Of a DNA stretch of 64,000 bases, positions 53,723 to 63,483 are shown piece by piece; within the stretch, counting starts at the first letter, position 1; each line of letters starts with the position of its first letter. The notes under the pieces were generated by a model. It saw only the letters and a program-made list of their open reading frames with translations. It was not told the DNA's origin and did not search any database. Source of the DNA: Volutella citrinella (taxonomy: Eukaryota; Ascomycota; Sordariomycetes; Hypocreales; Nectriaceae); the NCBI GenBank assembly GCA_034401135.1, contig JAWZSP010000005.1, positions 4,030,001 through 4,094,000 of the forward strand, read 5' to 3'. The translations under genes were made by a program, and so were the position numbers.

Positions 53723-56380
53723 TCAAGCTTCTTGATCATCAACAGACTGGAGCCTCGGTTCGAGCTCCTTGAGGTTTGACTTGCCCTCCTCGTTGGGGTA
53801 TGCCTTGAACACCTCGCGCCGCATGATCCTCCTCGGAGCCCGCCTGCCAGTGAAGAGCTCGAACTGGGCAAAGCCCTGCTCAGGCAAAATATCTAGACCG
53901 TCGAGGCTCACCCAGCCTCTTGAAGCTTCCTTCCTGAACTGTGTGAGCAGGGTAGTATCCAACGTCTTGTACGCCAGTTCAATGAACACCCCGCCAGTTC
54001 GGCTGCCGAGCCACGGTTCCGGGATGAGGACATTTGGGGCCGGGCTGTCGCCGACGCGGTGTGTAGGGATGCAGGAGATGATAATTGTGGGCAGTCGGAA
54101 CTCTGAGGGCCACGGGTCGGTGAGCGACTCCACAACGTGGAAGCGAGTCGTCTCCGTAGCCCTGCTCATCAGGTTAAAGTCCTTCTTTTGCAGAAATTGA
54201 GTAAAATGAGTGACGAGCTTCGTTGCGTTTGAGTGCGTGCGGTTCTGTATCACGATGTTCCTGACGCCAATTTGGAGCATTGCGTAGACGGAGGCGCGAG
54301 CCATACCTCCTGCGCCAAGGACCAATCCGCAAGTACTCGGCACAACGGCGTTGGCGGGCGAAAGACCACGGCGAATGCCGGCTCGGATGCCAATCCAATC
54401 TGTGTTCTCTCCGTAGAGTGCCTTGATTGGACCAGACCTGTTGACACTGCTGAAGAAATCCGCCCCAGTTGGAACAGACCCGTCTGGATTCAACTTTCGA
54501 ATGGGAACCAGCGTGTTAACTGCTCCAATTGCTCTCGCGTGGCTGCTCAGAGAATGAGTCAGTGTGATGACTTCGACCTTGAATGGCAGGCCAATGGATG
54601 CCCCGGCGAACTCGGGGTCTTCAATGATGTGTCTGATGCTCCGCAGGGAGTCGGAGGAGATGGGGCGGTAACTGTGCGGAATCCCGCAAGACTTGAGTGC
54701 CGTGTTGTGCATCGCCGGGGATAAACTGTAGCTCACGTTGGAGCCGAACACATAGAGCTTCATCTCGTCGTGAATGAATGACGAGAACAAAGCTTTGGTG
54801 GCGCCCATGGCCGTCACACACGGGGTGATTGGGGGTTTAGGGTTGACGCGCTGTAGAGAGTCTGGGCGCACAACAGTTAAGATGGAGTTGAACGAGGCGG
54901 AATGCCGTCCCAGAGGCCCCGAGTTGTATGATATCAATGGGATCTTGGGGCCCTCTATGGCGTCAACCTGGTTTCTCAGATGTGTAATTGTGAAATTGTC
55001 CTCGATACAACTTGCGGGGCGGATCAGGCGCACGAGATGACAGCCCAATGCGTTTGCCTTTTGGTAGAACGACATCCAGATCGGGGACGTCCATGACGGC
55101 GGGTTATTTGTTATGAAGCAGTTGCCAATGACCTTTGTCCGTTTTCGAGCATTTAAGACTCGGGTGATGTGGATGTTGTCCAGCCTTAGGTCAAGCGTCA
55201 TCATCTCCGGCGCAAGCCGAGAGATGTGAAGGATGATGTCGAGATACACTCGCACAACATCTTCGGTTGCTGATTGCCGTAGGAAGAGATGGAGGATGAT
55301 GGGCAGCACAGTGCTCCGCCGGATGATGCCAATGCCCTTGGCGATGTCGCCCATGAGCTTGAAACTGGCCTCGTTGCTGGTAAAGTCGAAATCGGGCTTC
55401 TCGTCAAGTTCATGAACCACAATCTGTACCACGTCTGCGCCCGTGACATGATCCTCAATGTCGATATCTTTGTCGAGGACATCTGATAGAGGGATGGAGA
55501 CGGCGTAGGTGAACTTGCGCTCTTCAGCGGGTACCGTGGCGAGCGGGAATGCCGACTCGATAAAGGGGATTGTCCCGGCTGGAAAGATGAGGGATAGGAA
55601 TTTGAGGAAGTGTCTCTCGACATGCTTCAATGTTAAATATGGCGCAGGGGACTTCTGCAGAAAGTAGGCCTTTTCGGCCACCTGCCCCTTGGCGAGCTTC
55701 TCGGATACGTTGAAGAACTCAAAGTTTGTGCAAGTGCGGAATATGGCATTGCTCACACTGAGCAGGTTGCGCATCTTGTCCTCGTCGTCGACCTTGAGGT
55801 ACTGCTGGATAGCATCGGCATCCCGCAAGACATGGATAACGGGATTTGTCGCAGCGAACTCCCGAAGCAGACTCTGCACGCGACTCTCCATCCAGGAGCA
55901 CACTATGATGGAGCCCGTGCGGTGCCGCTCAAGGACGTTCTGGAGGACCTTGGCCTGCTGCTTGTAACACTCCGCCGAGCCATGCTGGGCCTTGTAGCTC
56001 GCGCTGGAGGAGCCCAGCGCCCGATTGAAGGCCGTCTCCAGGTCAATGACGCCCCGGTTCATGGCGGACGAGGCCATGATGGCAAGAGTAGATTTTCCGG
56101 AGCCGCGAATGCCAACCAGCAACATCGAGGCGTCCGAGGCGAAGTCTGGGACCTCACCTGTCAGAGGCGGGAAGGTGGGCGAGGGTGTGCGCGTGGTAGC
56201 GTCCAGCGCCTCGCCGCGCGGCTCGCTCGAGGACGACGGCGCGGCATCTGTCATGGTGATGCTCCTCGTGGGAGTATGGCGGCCAGGGCGCAAGCTCTGA
56301 AACTGCACGTGGCCTGGTGATCGAGGTAGAGGCTCTTCGTGTCCGAGCATGGCCCCTAGGGGCCGCTTCACGCCGGCCAT
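53723..56380 (-). CDS. qutR: Quinate pathway repressor (QUTR/QA-1S)
   Basis: Single exon, 885 residues. The protein is built like the last three domains of the AROM complex, recruited as a regulator. A disordered N terminus (about 1-75) is followed by a shikimate kinase-like domain with P-loop GIRGSGKST (90-98). A type I dehydroquinase-like domain (about 245-520) and a shikimate dehydrogenase-like domain (about 540-880, KLYVFGSNVSYSLSP and LVLGAGGMARA) complete it. Where active dehydroquinase has its Schiff-base lysine, this one reads HLVRLIR, consistent with a sensor and not an enzyme. In Aspergillus and Neurospora the repressor binds the activator and silences it until quinate or a derivative accumulates. 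The divergent activator gene next door and a predicted operator between them support the call. Confidence 0.93.
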   Translation of the reverse strand: MAGVKRPLGAMLGHEEPLPRSPGHVQFQSLRPGRHTPTRSITMTDAAPSSSSEPRGEALDATTRTPSPTFPPLTGEVPDFASDASMLLVGIRGSGKSTLAIMASSAMNRGVIDLETAFNRALGSSSASYKAQHGSAECYKQQAKVLQNVLERHRTGSIIVCSWMESRVQSLLREFAATNPVIHVLRDADAIQQYLKVDDEDKMRNLLSVSNAIFRTCTNFEFFNVSEKLAKGQVAEKAYFLQKSPAPYLTLKHVERHFLKFLSLIFPAGTIPFIESAFPLATVPAEERKFTYAVSIPLSDVLDKDIDIEDHVTGADVVQIVVHELDEKPDFDFTSNEASFKLMGDIAKGIGIIRRSTVLPIILHLFLRQSATEDVVRVYLDIILHISRLAPEMMTLDLRLDNIHITRVLNARKRTKVIGNCFITNNPPSWTSPIWMSFYQKANALGCHLVRLIRPASCIEDNFTITHLRNQVDAIEGPKIPLISYNSGPLGRHSASFNSILTVVRPDSLQRVNPKPPITPCVTAMGATKALFSSFIHDEMKLYVFGSNVSYSLSPAMHNTALKSCGIPHSYRPISSDSLRSIRHIIEDPEFAGASIGLPFKVEVITLTHSLSSHARAIGAVNTLVPIRKLNPDGSVPTGADFFSSVNRSGPIKALYGENTDWIGIRAGIRRGLSPANAVVPSTCGLVLGAGGMARASVYAMLQIGVRNIVIQNRTHSNATKLVTHFTQFLQKKDFNLMSRATETTRFHVVESLTDPWPSEFRLPTIIISCIPTHRVGDSPAPNVLIPEPWLGSRTGGVFIELAYKTLDTTLLTQFRKEASRGWVSLDGLDILPEQGFAQFELFTGRRAPRRIMRREVFKAYPNEEGKSNLKELEPRLQSVDDQEA

Positions 56381-57669
56381 GATGGTGTCTGTTGGTTCAC
56401 CCAGCGGCGGTGCGACTCACGGCCATGTCGGTACTGCGCGGACGGTAGGAGAGTCAGGCTTAAGCCCAGATCTCTTTGCTGCTGCGTGCGAGGTGTGCGA
56501 GCACTGGGGGAGGAAGAAGGCCGAGTCGATGTGGCAGAGGCGGCGTGTTCTGGGCGGTGCCTCGGACTGACACCCGCGGGAAAATTAGAGCAGGAGCGCT
56601 TACGGATAGCAACCCCGCCACTCCAGCGCCCAGGCAATTCCAGTTTGGCGGGGACGAGACGGAAGGTGCCTTGGACCTGGGGACTGATGTTAGGGTCTCC
56701 GTCGCTGAGGAAGAGGATTTCTCAGTGATGGGGCCATTTAGGGTTAGGACTGCCCTGCTAAGGCCTGCGCCAGGGTCCCCGCATGACACGGTCATCAACG
56801 CCGCAATTGGGTGGATGAATCATTATCCAGGCAACCCCGTGGGGAATAGCTTGCAGCTGTAAAGCCTGCAATTACAACATGTTTTTGCCCGGGATGACGA
56901 GTGCGATGCGTCGGTTGGTTGGGGTAGCAGCAGGGCGATATGCTGGGGTGCGCCGCCGATGGACATCTGGCTGGGGTAAATGCGGCTGGGGTTGGGTTTG
57001 ACAGTGTATCTGCCTCGGAGTACGTCCGTACTGGGGCCGAGGATGGGGACAATCTCCAAGAATTTGCAGTTGATGAGGATTTGGGGTGGGCAGCATGGGA
57101 TTCCGGTGATCCATACCGTGAGGAGTCGCCCGCTACAGGGTGTGGCTGCCAGTGCCCGACTTGGCACCCGCTAAACAGCGCCTTGGCCCGGCTTCGGCTA
57201 GCGCACCAGGTGCGCTAAAGAAATGCGAGGCGGGTCGTGTAGCGTTGCAAAAGACAGTGTACAGCAGGAGTTAGGCAAGCAGAGGTCCGACGGGGGGGAC
57301 ATGTGTGGGGTCAGTTTGTCCACCACCTCACATCGATCGATACCTTGCTACTACAGACTCTCCTCTCAGGACCCCAGATTCTCCCCCACATCCAGGATTT
57401 GCTGCTGCCCGTACGTACGCATCTGTTGCGATCGATGCGACAATGCCCTCAGCTGTCACGGCTTCGCCCATCCTCTGAAGCTCCCTCTCTGCGTGACATG
57501 GCGCCAGCGTCATACGACTGAAGACGTCTGTGCTGCCCCATTCTGGAGGCACAGGTAGTTCTCCAACAGCCAGCAGCCAGCCAGCCAGTCAGCCCGGCAA
57601 AAGTCAAGTCAGCGAGCCCTCCAGCTTCCTGCGTGCGTGCGCGAGCCCCAAGCACCGCGAAGCACGAGG
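56381..57669. other. Divergent qutR-qutA regulatory spacer
   Basis: This 1.3-kb shared promoter of repressor and activator holds the predicted QUTA operator at 56813-56828. No additional gene is supported. Confidence 0.6.
56813..56828. promoter_or_regulatory. Predicted QUTA/QA-1F operator (repressor-activator spacer)
   Basis: The sequence GGATGAATCATTATCC fits the activator site GGRTAA-N4-TTAYCC with one mismatch (GGATGA for GGATAA). It lies 433 bp upstream of the qutR start and about 840 bp upstream of qutA, suited to controlling both genes. Confidence 0.6.
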
Positions 57670-59916
57670 ATGCCGCCCCGGAAACGAGAGGTTCAAGATG
57701 ACTCGATCAGTGCCTCGACGGCACCGACGCCTCCTCCCAAGCGGCAACGAGTGTCTCTGGCCTGCGACGCATGTCGCACCGCCAGGGAGAAGTGCGACGG
57801 CGCCCGTCCTCACTGCGGAACATGCACGGCACAACAGCGCACCTGTTCGTATACCCCTGCTGCCCGCAAGAGAGGCGTACAGACGGGATATCTTCGAACC
57901 ATTGAGCTCTCGCTGGCGTTGCTGTTCGAGCAGGTCCCCGGGTCAGAGGGCGTCCTGCATCGCCTCCTCACACAGAATGACGGTGCCCGCATCCTCTCCA
58001 ACAAGGACAAGGCCGGCCACGACCTCTACCGGAAATGGAACAAGAGCCGCGTCAATAAGGACATTGGCCGGCTCCTGTCAAAAGAACGGCCTCTCGCGGA
58101 TGGTTCGTCGCCAGACGTCGGCTCTGAGACCGATGAAGGTATCAGTCCAGAGTCCAAATTATCACCATCATTACCACACAGCCTTGGAATGCCCGACGCC
58201 TCGCCGGCGTATGCGGCAAATTCATCATCGGCGACCAGACTCATAAGCCTGACTCTACCGACCAACTGGCAGCGCCTCGTCGACATTTACTTTTCATATA
58301 CACATACCTGGTTCCCGATTGTGGAGGACCGGCAAATCATCCAGAACATTGCCCTGACATATCCTCTGAGAGCGGCCATCAGCATCGACACACATCACCC
58401 AACATGCCCCTCACACGCCCAACTATGGGCGATTATGGCCGTAGCTGCCTTCCAGGAAGCCTCGGCCGAACCCTCTACGCAGCACGGGCTCAACCCTAGC
58501 CAGATATACGCTGTTGCGCGTCGTCTAATACCTGGCGATGACGACGACGGCGCTCCCTTCGAACTACCCCACGCCACCGCACTCCTACTACTATCCCTCG
58601 TTCTGCTGGGTCGCCAACAGAACTTTTCCGCGTGGCTCCTCATCACCAAGGCGTCTCGGATCGCGATAAACCTCCACTCGACTGGTGCTTCGCACATGTT
58701 TCCCACAAAACACGGGCAGAGCTCGTTCAAGGGACTGGAGACGCGAAATTTGGCGGCCAGTTTTATCCTAGAAACGCTAACCTCGCTCAGCCTGGGCCAC
58801 CAACGGGTGACGGCTGGTTTGCATAATCAAATCTCCATTGGCCTGGAGAGCTTTGGCAACTCGGACGAAAAGTGGGTTCCAGCATTCGGCCTGGTCGACC
58901 CGGATTCGGCGTCCCAGGCCAGTGTACAGGCCTTGCCTACGTTTCAGCAGCTCTACTCCTTCTGCAAGATATGGAGCGCGAGCATGGAGGCAAAGGTACA
59001 CGATGGCCCCCCAACACAGAGGAAGATCACGCCCGAAGACCTGGTCAAAAGCCTCGACTCGCGGTTCGCCTTTTGCAATTCGCTCATCTTTGGCGGCTCG
59101 ACTCCCACTATCCCGTCGGCCTTTGTTCTGCAGGGCATGTTCCTAGCAGTGACGCTGGACCTGGTGCCCGGGCATCGGCCATCCCTGGCGACGAACCTCA
59201 TCGAGGTCGTCGAATCATGCCTGGAGAACTTTGGCCCGCATGGGACGCCTCCAGTCATGGTAACACTGCTGCAGATCGTCAGCCGTCACGGGCATAATCA
59301 GCGCATGCACGAGCATGACAAGATCAAGTTGAAGGCAGACATGGATACCCTCCACAAGGTGTGGAAGGCGGGTACGACGGAAGCAGACAGCAACAACTTT
59401 GAACGAATTCAACGCGAAATGAACAGGGTGGAGACGGCGGCGGCGGATGATGGATTGTCAATTGGGCGGACGTTCATGGATGAGATATCAACCGCCGCCT
59501 ACCACACCAGCCAGGCCAGACCAGCGAGCAATTCTGGAAAGGCTGAGGCGCATGACCTGGGGCGGCATCAGCAGGGGCCAGAACAGCAAACGACGCTTGG
59601 TTCGTTTGAGCGGCACAAGTATCCGCCCGCCGCGAACGCGGAGGCCAGCCCCAGCACGGCCCAGTCCCTGTATCCCATGACACCGAACCTCACCTTCCGC
59701 TCTCCCACTATCAGCGGCGAGCACACGATGCCAATGCTGCAGAACCCCGGGATCCCGGGTCAGCTCATCAACTACGATGCCATCCTGGAAGAGCTCGGGT
59801 CCATCGACTGCGGAGACGGCATCGACATGGACCCTCAATTCATGACCAACTTGGGGTTTGCGCCGGGGTGCGACCTCGGTGAGATGTTCCAGGGCGACTT
59901 CGCTCCGTCCATATGA
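57670..59916 (+). CDS. qutA: Quinate pathway activator, Zn2Cys6 transcription factor (QUTA/QA-1F)
   Basis: Single exon, 748 residues. The ATG at 57670 starts MPPRKREVQDD. The DNA-binding cluster is C32, C35, C42, C49, C52 and C59 (CX2CX6CX6CX2CX6C), preceded by a basic patch (PPPKRQRV). Right after it, ARKRGVQTGYLRTIELSLALLFE matches the linker/dimerisation region of QUTA. The middle homology domain runs from about 190 to 560 (TNWQRLVDIYFSYTHTWFPIVED). The acidic C terminus (IDCGDGIDMDPQF to EMFQGDFAPSI) is a likely activation domain. It activates the quinate genes, and its activity is blocked by direct binding of QUTR. Synteny with the repressor and permease makes the assignment strong. Confidence 0.92.
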   Translation: MPPRKREVQDDSISASTAPTPPPKRQRVSLACDACRTAREKCDGARPHCGTCTAQQRTCSYTPAARKRGVQTGYLRTIELSLALLFEQVPGSEGVLHRLLTQNDGARILSNKDKAGHDLYRKWNKSRVNKDIGRLLSKERPLADGSSPDVGSETDEGISPESKLSPSLPHSLGMPDASPAYAANSSSATRLISLTLPTNWQRLVDIYFSYTHTWFPIVEDRQIIQNIALTYPLRAAISIDTHHPTCPSHAQLWAIMAVAAFQEASAEPSTQHGLNPSQIYAVARRLIPGDDDDGAPFELPHATALLLLSLVLLGRQQNFSAWLLITKASRIAINLHSTGASHMFPTKHGQSSFKGLETRNLAASFILETLTSLSLGHQRVTAGLHNQISIGLESFGNSDEKWVPAFGLVDPDSASQASVQALPTFQQLYSFCKIWSASMEAKVHDGPPTQRKITPEDLVKSLDSRFAFCNSLIFGGSTPTIPSAFVLQGMFLAVTLDLVPGHRPSLATNLIEVVESCLENFGPHGTPPVMVTLLQIVSRHGHNQRMHEHDKIKLKADMDTLHKVWKAGTTEADSNNFERIQREMNRVETAAADDGLSIGRTFMDEISTAAYHTSQARPASNSGKAEAHDLGRHQQGPEQQTTLGSFERHKYPPAANAEASPSTAQSLYPMTPNLTFRSPTISGEHTMPMLQNPGIPGQLINYDAILEELGSIDCGDGIDMDPQFMTNLGFAPGCDLGEMFQGDFAPSI

Positions 59917-60346
59917 AGGCCAAGACAAAAAAAAATAAACAGATTACACCTAGAAGAAAAATCGAAAAGCAACAGTAATATCTCGCTATCAGAATGACCA
60001 TCGGTGACGTGTAATCAGGGGCCCATCCGGACCATCCCCCGTCGAGGCTCCAACATTGAGCATTAGAGCAACGGGGCAGCCCCAGCAACACAACCTTCTC
60101 CGTACACTACGCAAGATCAACCATCCAGCCCTGGGCCTCTGCTACCCCATGTGGTCCGAGGACGGCCATGGAGGGCCCGCTGCGTTCTCCCACAAGAAGG
60201 CCAATTACCAAGGATCGAGACCAGATTAGGTAGATGCTTGGGACGGGGTGGCCGTTGTCGCCGGCGCCGTGGGACGAGAAGGGTCCATGCCTCCGTGGGC
60301 ACTCATCAATCCCTTGCAAACGCTGGTGGAACCACGAGTCAGGCCC

Positions 60347-60362
60347 GGGTAAGCCTTTACCC
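60347..60362. promoter_or_regulatory. Predicted QUTA/QA-1F operator upstream of the permease
   Basis: The sequence GGGTAAGCCTTTACCC is a palindrome with perfect half-sites GGGTAA and TTACCC and a 4-bp spacer. It fits GGRTAA-N4-TTAYCC exactly. It lies about 350 bp upstream of the TATA box and about 610 bp upstream of the permease ATG. Confidence 0.7.
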
Positions 60363-60708
60363 CAACAACACCACATGGCAGCGATCCACGGGCGCAGAGC
60401 GGCGCTGCGAACCCCAGGAATGAGCTGACAATACGCAGAAACCTGCTTCGACGGAGTAAAAGTTCATCCCCCACACGCAACCCCGCAAACCCCGGATTAA
60501 TCTCCAATTTGCGTTGTGATGCCCTGACTCGGCGGAAAGGAGTCGTCGCGTGGCCGTCATCGAGCGGCGATGCAGAGCGTAGCGGGAAAACGCATGGTGT
60601 GGCGCGCGCTGAGCAAGCACAGGCGTTTTTCTGGGGGGGAGGGGTCCGGATGATTGGTCCTGTCTAGTGCTATAGGCCCGGACTCCAAAGTGGGCGCGGC
60701 GCCCTTGT

Positions 60709-60716
60709 TATAAAAG
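60709..60716 (+). promoter_or_regulatory. TATA box of the quinate permease gene
   Basis: TATAAAAG lies 254 bp upstream of the ATG at 60970, leaving a leader of roughly 200 nt. Confidence 0.6.
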
Positions 60717-60969
60717 TTTGTTCCCCAGATGGATGTGACTCCAGGGATCAACACCAGAGCACTTCTCCCATCATTCCTCTTTTAACCCCGTCTCTCCGGC
60801 CTTGAGCATCCAAGGGTCCCGTCAACCTTATAAGCTTGACTCTTCCCCAGACTCTCCCCAGGTGTGGCTCCCTAAGGCTCAACACCAGCGACTTGTCGGT
60901 TCAGGTTTCTCCCTAGCCACTACACTTTGCCACCCAAAGGCTATACATCAAGCATCTCCCAAGCTCACA

Positions 60970-62777
60970 ATGGGTATCCTTACTCTCAAGGAGGATCGGC
61001 CTACGCCCTCCGAGGTCTACAACTGGCGAGTCTACGTCTGCGCCGCCACGGCCTCCTTCGCTGCTTGCACCATCGGCTACGACAGTGCCTTCATCGGCAC
61101 CACGCTGGCCCTGCCGTCGTTTGTCCAGGAGTTTGACTTCAAGGGCTACTCCCCCAGCGCCCTCGCCCTCCTGAAGCAGAACATTGTCTCCGTCTACCAG
61201 GCCGGTGCCTTCTTTGGTTCGCTCGGCGCCTTCGTCTCCAGCTACTTCCTCGGTCGACGATGGTCCCTCATCCTCTTCTCCCTCGTCTTCATGCTGGGCG
61301 CCGGCATGATGCTTGGCGCCAACGCTGAGCGCGGTCTTGGTCTCATCATCGGTGGCCGTGTCCTTGCTGGTATCGGTATCGGTGGCTGCTCCAACATCAC
61401 TCCCATCTACATTTCCGAGATCTCCGTCCCCGCCATCCGTGGTCGCCTTGTCGGTCTCTATGAGCTCGGATGGCAGGCTGGTGGCCTTGTTGGCTTCTGG
61501 ATCGTACGTACTCTCATTGACCCAATTGAACATGGCCTGAGCTAACTGGTGCAACTTTTATAGAACTATGGAGTTAACAAGACTCTTCCTCCCAGCCACA
61601 GCCAGTGGCTCATCCCCTTTGCTGTCCAGCTGATCCCCGCTGGCCTGCTTCTCATTGGTGCTGCCTTCATCCCCGAGTCTCCCCGCTGGCTGTTCAGCAA
61701 GGGACGTCGCGACGAGGCCATCAAGACTCTCTGCTGGATCCGAAACCTGGAGCGTGACAACGTCTACATTGTCGAGGAGATTGGCTACATTGACGAGGAC
61801 ATCGAGCGCTACCAGAACGAGGTCGGCGCCGGTTTCTGGAAGCCCTTCAAGGCCCTCAAGGAGCGCAAGATCCAGTGGCGATTCATCCTCGGTGGTCTCC
61901 TGTTCGTGTTCCAGAACGGTAAGCCACAGTGCCCCATGCGACAGCTCATTGGACACACTTTGCTAACAATTGAGCAGGTTCTGGCATCAACGCCATCAAC
62001 TACTACAGCCCTACTGTCTTCAAGAGTCTCGGCATCACTGGTACCAACACTGGTTTCCTCACCACTGGTATCTTCGGTGTCGTCAAGACTGTCCTCACTT
62101 TCGTCTGGCTCATGATCCTCATTGACCACATGGGTCGCCGAAACCTTCTCATGATTGGCGCCGCCGGTGGCTCCCTGTGCATGTGGTTCATTGGAGCCTA
62201 CATCAAGATTGCCAACACTTCCAAGACGGTCAGCACCGCTGAGAACGCCAACCTCTCCTCCGGCGGCATTGCCGCCATCTTCATGTTCTACCTCTGGACT
62301 GCCTTCTACACTCCTTCGTGGAACGGAACCCCCTGGGTTCTCAACTCCGAGATGTTCGATGCCAACACCCGCTCTCTTGGTCAGGCCAACGCTGCCGCCA
62401 ACAACTGGTTCTGGGTAAGTTCCCCCTGGTGTACAAGTCGTCAATACCGCTCCTAACACGCTTCTTTCTAGAACTTCTTGATCGCACGCTTCACTGAGTC
62501 CATGTTCAACGCTTGGGGCTATGGCGTCTACTTCTTCTTTGCCTCGCTGATGCTTATCTCCATCGTCTTCGTCTTCTTCTGCGTCCCCGAGACCAAGTCT
62601 ATCCCGCTTGAGGCCATGGACCGCCTCTTCGAGGTCAAGCCCATCTGGCGCGCCAACCAGATTGTCCTGGATGAGCTTCAGCTCCACGAGCAGGAGTTCC
62701 GACGCAATGTCGAGGGTGCTGATCTGGGCAAGGATGAGAAGGTCTCTTCGGAGCAGGTTGAGTCGACCAAGGTCTAA
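60970..62777 (+). CDS. qutD: Quinate permease (MFS sugar porter family, QUTD/QA-Y)
   Basis: Exons are 60970..61503, 61564..61918, 61978..62414 and 62472..62777, giving 543 residues. Donors are GTACGT, GTAAGC and GTAAGT; acceptors are TATAG, GAGCAG and TCTAG. All junctions keep frame. Twelve membrane helices are expected. Sugar-porter marks are GRVLAGIGIGG, PIYISEISVPAIRGRLVGLYEL, PESPRWLFSKGRRDEA, INYYSPTVFKSLG, DHMGRRNLL and the C-terminal PETKSIPLEAMDRLFE. The N terminus (MGILTLKEDRPTPSEVYNWRVY) and the cluster position identify it as the quinate transporter and not a hexose carrier. It brings quinate across the plasma membrane and should be induced by QUTA through the upstream operator. 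Confidence 0.93.
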
Positions 62778-63483
62778 ACTACCAGTGTACATTACATATA
62801 GCCGTATTACTCTCTGGGATAATATTACTGGAAAACCAACTGTTTATACTCACTCCCAAGTTACAAATTGCCATGTAGAATTATTTGCGCCACCTTTCAG
62901 CGGCCCTAGGGATGCTGGTTTTCAAAGTAGCAGCTGTCCCAGCAGGATCTAAGGGGTAGGTAAATTTTACTCAAGACCAATTTCTCACAAGAGTGGTTGG
63001 AAAATTTCTAGCGTAAATCAATTACACTATCATGATGCCCAATTTTACTTGGAGTCGCGCCTTTTGCCGAAACACCAACCTTTGGGCGACTGACATGTCA
63101 AATTGCACTGACTACTACCCAGCCAGCTTGATGATTCTTAATGGAGTCCCATCAGGAGCATTCCGATCCTGACCTCCTACTCCACGCTCGAAGTGGCCAT
63201 AGCGAAGTTTGCCCTTTGACTTAGTATCATTCACAATTGGTCACATCTCACGATTTCATGGCAATCATTGCAGTCACATCAACGTAGCATCTTGCACCAG
63301 GAGTTGTAGAAATATGCCTTATAAATGCTCGCTTTCCTATCCCTTACAGCAAAAATCTACCTTCGCTGAATGCTGATCTGAGCCTGCTCTAACAGAGTCT
63401 TTTTGCTCATGACGTGTACAAAGAAAAACCCAGAGTCTCAATCTTTTTGTCACATAAAAGGCCGCCACCCCAAGACGCCCCCG
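62778..63483. other. Convergent 3' spacer
   Basis: This is 0.7 kb between the stop codons of permease and quinate dehydrogenase. It is AT-rich and I see no gene in it. Confidence 0.5.

Larger units (their letters stand above)
59917..60969. other. Permease promoter region
   Basis: This 1.05-kb spacer contains a predicted QUTA operator and a TATA box (listed separately). Nothing else is recognisable. Confidence 0.6.

Noticed and set aside
61809..62792. 327-codon minus-strand frame opposite the permease
   Set aside because: Antisense shadow. The Leu/Val/Glu/Asp-rich pattern is typical of reverse reading of a membrane protein gene.
62814..62830. GGATAATATTACTGG near the 3' end of the permease as a third QUTA site
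   Set aside because: Only one half-site matches, and it lies between two convergent stop codons.
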